Assembly (NCBI GenBank): GCA_021780585.1
Contig: JAJXYM010000256.1
Location: 1 to 7,770, forward strand
Origin: Deltaproteobacteria bacterium
GTDB taxonomy: Bacteria > Desulfobacterota > Binatia > Binatales > Binataceae
Direction of reading: 5' to 3'
Length of the DNA: 7,770 bases
The notes beneath the pieces were generated by a model. That model was not told the DNA's origin and did no database searches. It was given only the letters and a program-made list of their open reading frames with translations. Below, one piece after another: positions 5,349 through 7,770 of the stretch. The translations under genes were made by a program, and so were the position numbers. The stretch's first letter is position 1. Each line of letters begins with the position of its first letter.

Positions 5349-6197
5349 TCATTGCAGGACGGCGTTGGCGATCTCCTCCGCCACCAGCCGTTTCGCCGCG
5401 TGACGGTCTTCGCCCGGATGAACCACGGCAAGGACGGTCATCTCGTCGTCCGAGCCGCTGGCCGAGACGCGGGCGATAATCACCCAGTCGTAGTCGTTGT
5501 CATTGCCGCCGGAGCGCTGAAAGCTTTGCAGCGCCGAGCCTTGCTGCATGTATGCTTGAGTGTCGCCGGTATAGCCGGGATCGCCGGGTTGCGCCTGCGG
5601 CGTGGGCGCGGACGCCGCGACCGGCATACACGGAACCGTGCCGGGCATACATCCGCCGGGCGCCATCGGCGCGCCCATCATTGGCCCACCCATCATTGGC
5701 CCGCCCAAAAACGGTCCCCCCATCATAAGCGGGCCCAATGGACCCTCCATCGCGTTGGCTGCCTGCGCGGTCTGCGAAATCGTGTCGGGCGGAAGCTGTT
5801 GCTGTTCGCGCAGCCGGGCGACGGCGGCCTCGTCCGGCGCGACGCCGGTGTCGCCGAGCGGCGGCGGCGTTTCGCCCGCCTCCTTGAGCAGCGCTGGCAC
5901 TGAGGGATCGCCGGGCGCGAGGTCCTCAAGCGAAACCCCCGGCTTGAGCGGACGTTCGATCAGCGAGACGGTCAGCGTGACCGGCGCGGCAGCGTTGGCC
6001 GATGCGGATCGGCTCTCGGCCTGAAAGTCCTGACGCAAAACCGTCGCGACGGTCGGATCGGTCGCGAACGGCACGACCTGGGCGTTGACGGGAATCGCGA
6101 TTTTGCCGGCTTTGCGAATTTCGATCGCGCGCGCCTGTGGCGCCAGGCAAAACAGCGTGGCGCCAATTATTATTGCATTCGCGAACCGCCGCATCAT
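5349..6197 (-). CDS. Exported Met/Gly/Pro-rich repeat protein, unknown function
   Basis: A 282-residue protein that I do not recognise. Residues 1-24 form a clear signal peptide (MMRR, hydrophobic core, ARA cleavage site), so it is exported; there is no lipobox cysteine at the cleavage site. Three regions follow. Residues 25-118 look folded, with a strand-like APVTLTVSLIERPLKPGVSLEDL (71-93). Residues 119-230 are low in complexity: an Ala/Gln-rich helical stretch (123-148), pentapeptide repeats of PMMGG type (152-178), paired CMP motifs (183-185 and 190-192) and a Pro/Gln linker. Residues 235-282 look folded again: DWVIIARV, MTVLAVVH and a final helix ending VAEEIANAVLQ. Ten methionines and two cysteines fall in residues 150-191. 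It lies 79 nt downstream of purE on the same strand and could share its transcript, but a functional link is not evident. Both tandem ATG codons at the start (6197 and 6194) lack a strong ribosome binding site. Codon use matches its neighbours. Confidence 0.75.
   Translation of the reverse strand: MMRRFANAIIIGATLFCLAPQARAIEIRKAGKIAIPVNAQVVPFATDPTVATVLRQDFQAESRSASANAAAPVTLTVSLIERPLKPGVSLEDLAPGDPSVPALLKEAGETPPPLGDTGVAPDEAAVARLREQQQLPPDTISQTAQAANAMEGPLGPLMMGGPFLGGPMMGGPMMGAPMAPGGCMPGTVPCMPVAASAPTPQAQPGDPGYTGDTQAYMQQGSALQSFQRSGGNDNDYDWVIIARVSASGSDDEMTVLAVVHPGEDRHAAKRLVAEEIANAVLQ
5671..5745 (-). repeat. 15-bp tandem units encoding PMMGG-like repeats
   Basis: Five consecutive 15-bp units (5671, 5686, 5701, 5716 and 5731) lie inside the exported-protein gene. 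The first two differ at only two positions, and the others are more diverged. Because the unit is 15 bp, each change in copy number would keep the frame. On the minus strand they encode GPLGP, LMMGG, PFLGG, PMMGG and PMMGA-type pentapeptides. Confidence 0.7.
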
Positions 6198-6276
6198 TCT
6201 CTATCGATTACATCGCGCAGGCGGCGCCAGCGCAATGGCCGCGTCGGGCCGCACATCGATTCCGCAAATCAAGCGC

Positions 6277-6771
6277 TCAGGGCAGTTTCTGCTCCAGCAG
6301 CTCCTTGACCCGGGCCGCTCGCCAGGCCGCGATTCGCCCGGCGAGTTCCGCGTCCTCGAGCGCCAGAATTGCGGCCACGAACAGACCGGCGTTCGCCGCT
6401 CCAGCCTTGCCGATCGCCATCGTCGCAACCGGCACGCCCTTGGGCATCTGGACGATCGCAAGCAGCGAGTCCATTCCGTTGAGGCTCGTGGTCGGCATCG
6501 GCACGCCAATCACCGGGATGATGGTTTTGGCGGCGACGACGCCCGCCAGATGGGCCGCCCCGCCCGCTCCGGCGATAATCGCCTTGAGTCCGCGCGCGGC
6601 GGCGCCGGCGGCGTATTCGAGCGTAAGGTCGGGCATGCGATGGGCGGACAGGACCCTCACTTCATGCGATACTTTAAGTTCGGTCATGACTTCGGCCGCC
6701 ACCGCCATGTATTCCCAATCGCTCTTGCTGCCCATGATCACGCCGACCCGCGGCGCCTCGCTCGCTGCCAT
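6277..6771 (-). CDS. purE: N5-carboxyaminoimidazole ribonucleotide mutase (PurE)
   Basis: A 164-residue PurE, the usual length. In de novo purine synthesis the class I enzyme moves the carboxyl group of N5-CAIR to give CAIR, in the cytoplasm and as an octamer. The family signature is complete: VGVIMGSKSDWEYM (9-22) for phosphate binding, LSAHRMPD (41-48) with the conserved H44, IIAGAGGAAHLAGVVAAKT (65-83) with H74, the GVP...DSLLAIVQMPKGVPV segment (89-115) and AIGKAGAANAG (119-129). The DSLLAIVQMP and GAANA motifs fit the bacterial class I mutase rather than the class II carboxylase. The start at 6771 is supported by GGAGG 8 nt upstream (6780-6784); an in-frame ATG at 6804 would add 11 residues and has no such site. 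The usual partner purK (N5-CAIR synthetase) is not next to it: the next gene encodes the exported Met-rich protein, and murF diverges on the other side. A perfect TTGACA lies upstream on the minus strand (6831-6836), but no good -10 follows at the proper distance. Confidence 0.95.
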   Translation of the reverse strand: MAASEAPRVGVIMGSKSDWEYMAVAAEVMTELKVSHEVRVLSAHRMPDLTLEYAAGAAARGLKAIIAGAGGAAHLAGVVAAKTIIPVIGVPMPTTSLNGMDSLLAIVQMPKGVPVATMAIGKAGAANAGLFVAAILALEDAELAGRIAAWRAARVKELLEQKLP

Positions 6772-6779
6772 CGCACCCG

Positions 6780-6784
6780 CCTCC
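6780..6784 (-). promoter_or_regulatory. Ribosome binding site for purE
   Basis: GGAGG on the minus strand, 8 nt before the ATG at 6771. It makes the 164-residue form of PurE more likely than the form started at 6804. Confidence 0.65.
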
Positions 6785-6873
6785 GTGGCAATTGCTACAA
6801 TCAAATGAAGCTGAAGCCCGGCGCGAGCGTTGTCAAGCGACGCGGCCGGCGCTCATGAAGGCGAGGCGTGCGC

Positions 6874-7770
6874 ATGGCCACGGCGATACCGCTTAACCGA
6901 TGCCGCTTCACGGCGGCCGAAATCATCCGCGCGACGGACGCCGCCGCGCCATCCGGATTTGACGGCGCCACCACCGCCGTGAGTATCGACACGCGCTCGC
7001 TTGCGGCGGGCGCGCTGTTCGTCGCATTGCGCGGCGCGCGCGACGGCCACGAATATCTCGCGGCGGCGGCTGCGCGCGGCGCGGCGGCGGCGATCGTCGA
7101 ACGCGGCCGGGCAAGCGCGGCGCTACCCTGCTTCATGGTTGACGACACTTTGGCGGCGCTCGGCGCGCTGGCGCATTTCCATCTCCATCGGATCCGCGGC
7201 CCGCACAATCCGCCGGTCATCGCGATTGGCGGCGCCGCCGGCAAAACCACCACCAAGGAGCTCACGGCGGCGTTGGCGCGCGCATTGTTCGGGGAGATTC
7301 TCGCCACGCCCGGCAATCTCAACAATCTGATCGGCGTGCCGATGACGCTGTTGACGCTGAGCGGCGCCGAACGCGCGGCGGTAATCGAATGCGGCACGAA
7401 TCGCGCCGGCGAAATCGCCCGGCTCGCGGCGATCGTCGAACCCGACGTCGCCCTGGTGCTCAACGCCGATATCGAGCACACCGAGGGACTCGGCACGCTG
7501 GAAGGGGTGGCCGACGAGGAGGCGGCGCTGTTTTCGACCGCGCGGATAGCGGTTTACGCGCCGGCGGAAACGCTGATCGCCGAACGCGCGCCGGCGGCAA
7601 TCGCGCGCGTGAAGTTCGGCGCCGAAGCCGACGCCGACGTGCGCCTCGCGAGCCGCATCGTCGTCGCGCCCGGCCGCCAGCGGATCGCCCTGGCGCTGAA
7701 TCGCGCGCTGACCGCGCCCGGCGTCGAACCGACGCTCGAAGCGGCGCTCGGGATGATCGGCGCCGCCGCC
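6874..7770 (+). CDS. murF: UDP-MurNAc-tripeptide--D-Ala-D-Ala ligase MurF, 3' end missing
   Basis: The first 299 codons of a Mur ligase, open to the window edge; full-length MurF is about 450 residues. MurF adds D-Ala-D-Ala to the UDP-MurNAc-tripeptide in the cytoplasm with ATP. The N-terminal domain shows AVSIDTRSLAAGALFVALRGARDGHEYL (35-62). The ATP-binding loop is GGAAGKTTTKEL (119-130), and its TKE ending is typical of MurF rather than MurE. GNLNNLIGVPMTLLTL (147-162), ECGTNRAGEI (172-181) and NADIEHTEGLGTLEGVA (197-213) follow in MurF order, with H202 conserved. One position is odd: where E. coli MurF reads GVAKAKGEIF, this protein reads GVADEEAALF (211-220), placing E216 at the normally carbamylated lysine. 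The frame is closed upstream by a TGA at 6856-6858. The ATG at 6874 has GAGG 7 nt upstream (6863-6866); a GTG at 6868 is a possible alternative. No murE precedes it: it diverges from purE across 102 nt, so it starts its own transcript instead of sitting inside a standard division and cell-wall cluster. Confidence 0.9.
   Translation, partial: MATAIPLNRCRFTAAEIIRATDAAAPSGFDGATTAVSIDTRSLAAGALFVALRGARDGHEYLAAAAARGAAAAIVERGRASAALPCFMVDDTLAALGALAHFHLHRIRGPHNPPVIAIGGAAGKTTTKELTAALARALFGEILATPGNLNNLIGVPMTLLTLSGAERAAVIECGTNRAGEIARLAAIVEPDVALVLNADIEHTEGLGTLEGVADEEAALFSTARIAVYAPAETLIAERAPAAIARVKFGAEADADVRLASRIVVAPGRQRIALALNRALTAPGVEPTLEAALGMIGAAA

Noticed and set aside
6215..6233. Imperfect hairpin between purE and the exported-protein gene as a terminator
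   Set aside because: The 8-bp arms contain a mismatch, the loop is 3 nt and no T run follows on the minus strand.
6788..6795. GCAATTGC palindrome upstream of purE as a PurR operator
   Set aside because: It is only 8 bp and lacks the central ACGT-type core of the known PurR box.
6855..6896. Thirteen-codon reading frame just before murF as a possible leader peptide
   Set aside because: It overlaps the murF start in another frame, has no good ribosome binding site or attenuator stem, and shows no biased codon run.
6801..7496. Minus-strand open frame (231 codons) opposite murF
   Set aside because: The plus-strand frame carries the full series of MurF motifs. The antisense frame is Ala/Arg/Ser-rich and overlaps the purE promoter region.

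Overview
The window is a GC-rich (roughly mid-60s % by eye), gene-dense bacterial chromosomal segment with bacterial GGAGG-type ribosome binding sites. The codon choice (third positions heavily G/C) and the gene content (crotonase, two unrelated amidohydrolases, an exported SnoaL-like protein) suggest a soil- or sediment-type heterotroph, for example an alphaproteobacterial or deltaproteobacterial/Binatota-like lineage. No rRNA, tRNA or other phylogenetic marker is present, so this placement is weak inference. There is no sign of phage, insertion sequences or CRISPR.

Layout, left to right. (1) Positions 55-3461 hold a minus-strand catabolic-looking group, transcribed right to left: an enoyl-CoA hydratase/isomerase (3461-2682), a D-aminoacylase-like amidohydrolase (2480-762) and a small exported SnoaL/NTF2-like protein (636-139), followed by a convincing Rho-independent terminator (55-94). 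The gaps between these genes (201 and 125 nt) are long for one operon, and each gene is preceded by a GC-rich dyad, so each may have its own control element. (2) Positions 3589-5285 hold a divergent plus-strand pair: a small four-helix membrane protein of unknown function and a COG2159-type amidohydrolase. (3) Converging on that pair from the right are two minus-strand genes: purE (6771-6277, purine synthesis) and an exported, Met/Gly/Pro-rich protein of unknown function (6197-5349). (4) Divergent from purE, murF (peptidoglycan precursor ligase) starts at 6874 and runs off the right edge.

The two amidohydrolases and the crotonase are plausibly parts of a peripheral degradation route (hydrolysis of an amide, ring or acyl compound, then CoA-thioester processing), but no substrate can be read from the sequence. 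The purE and murF end is housekeeping.

I found no clear new defence or mobile system. The points most worth a second look are: a Lys-to-Glu change in MurF at the position of the normally carbamylated catalytic lysine; apparent loss of two metal-ligand histidines in the D-aminoacylase-like protein; the Met-rich pentapeptide repeats and paired CMP motifs of the exported protein; and the dyads in the leaders of the minus-strand group.
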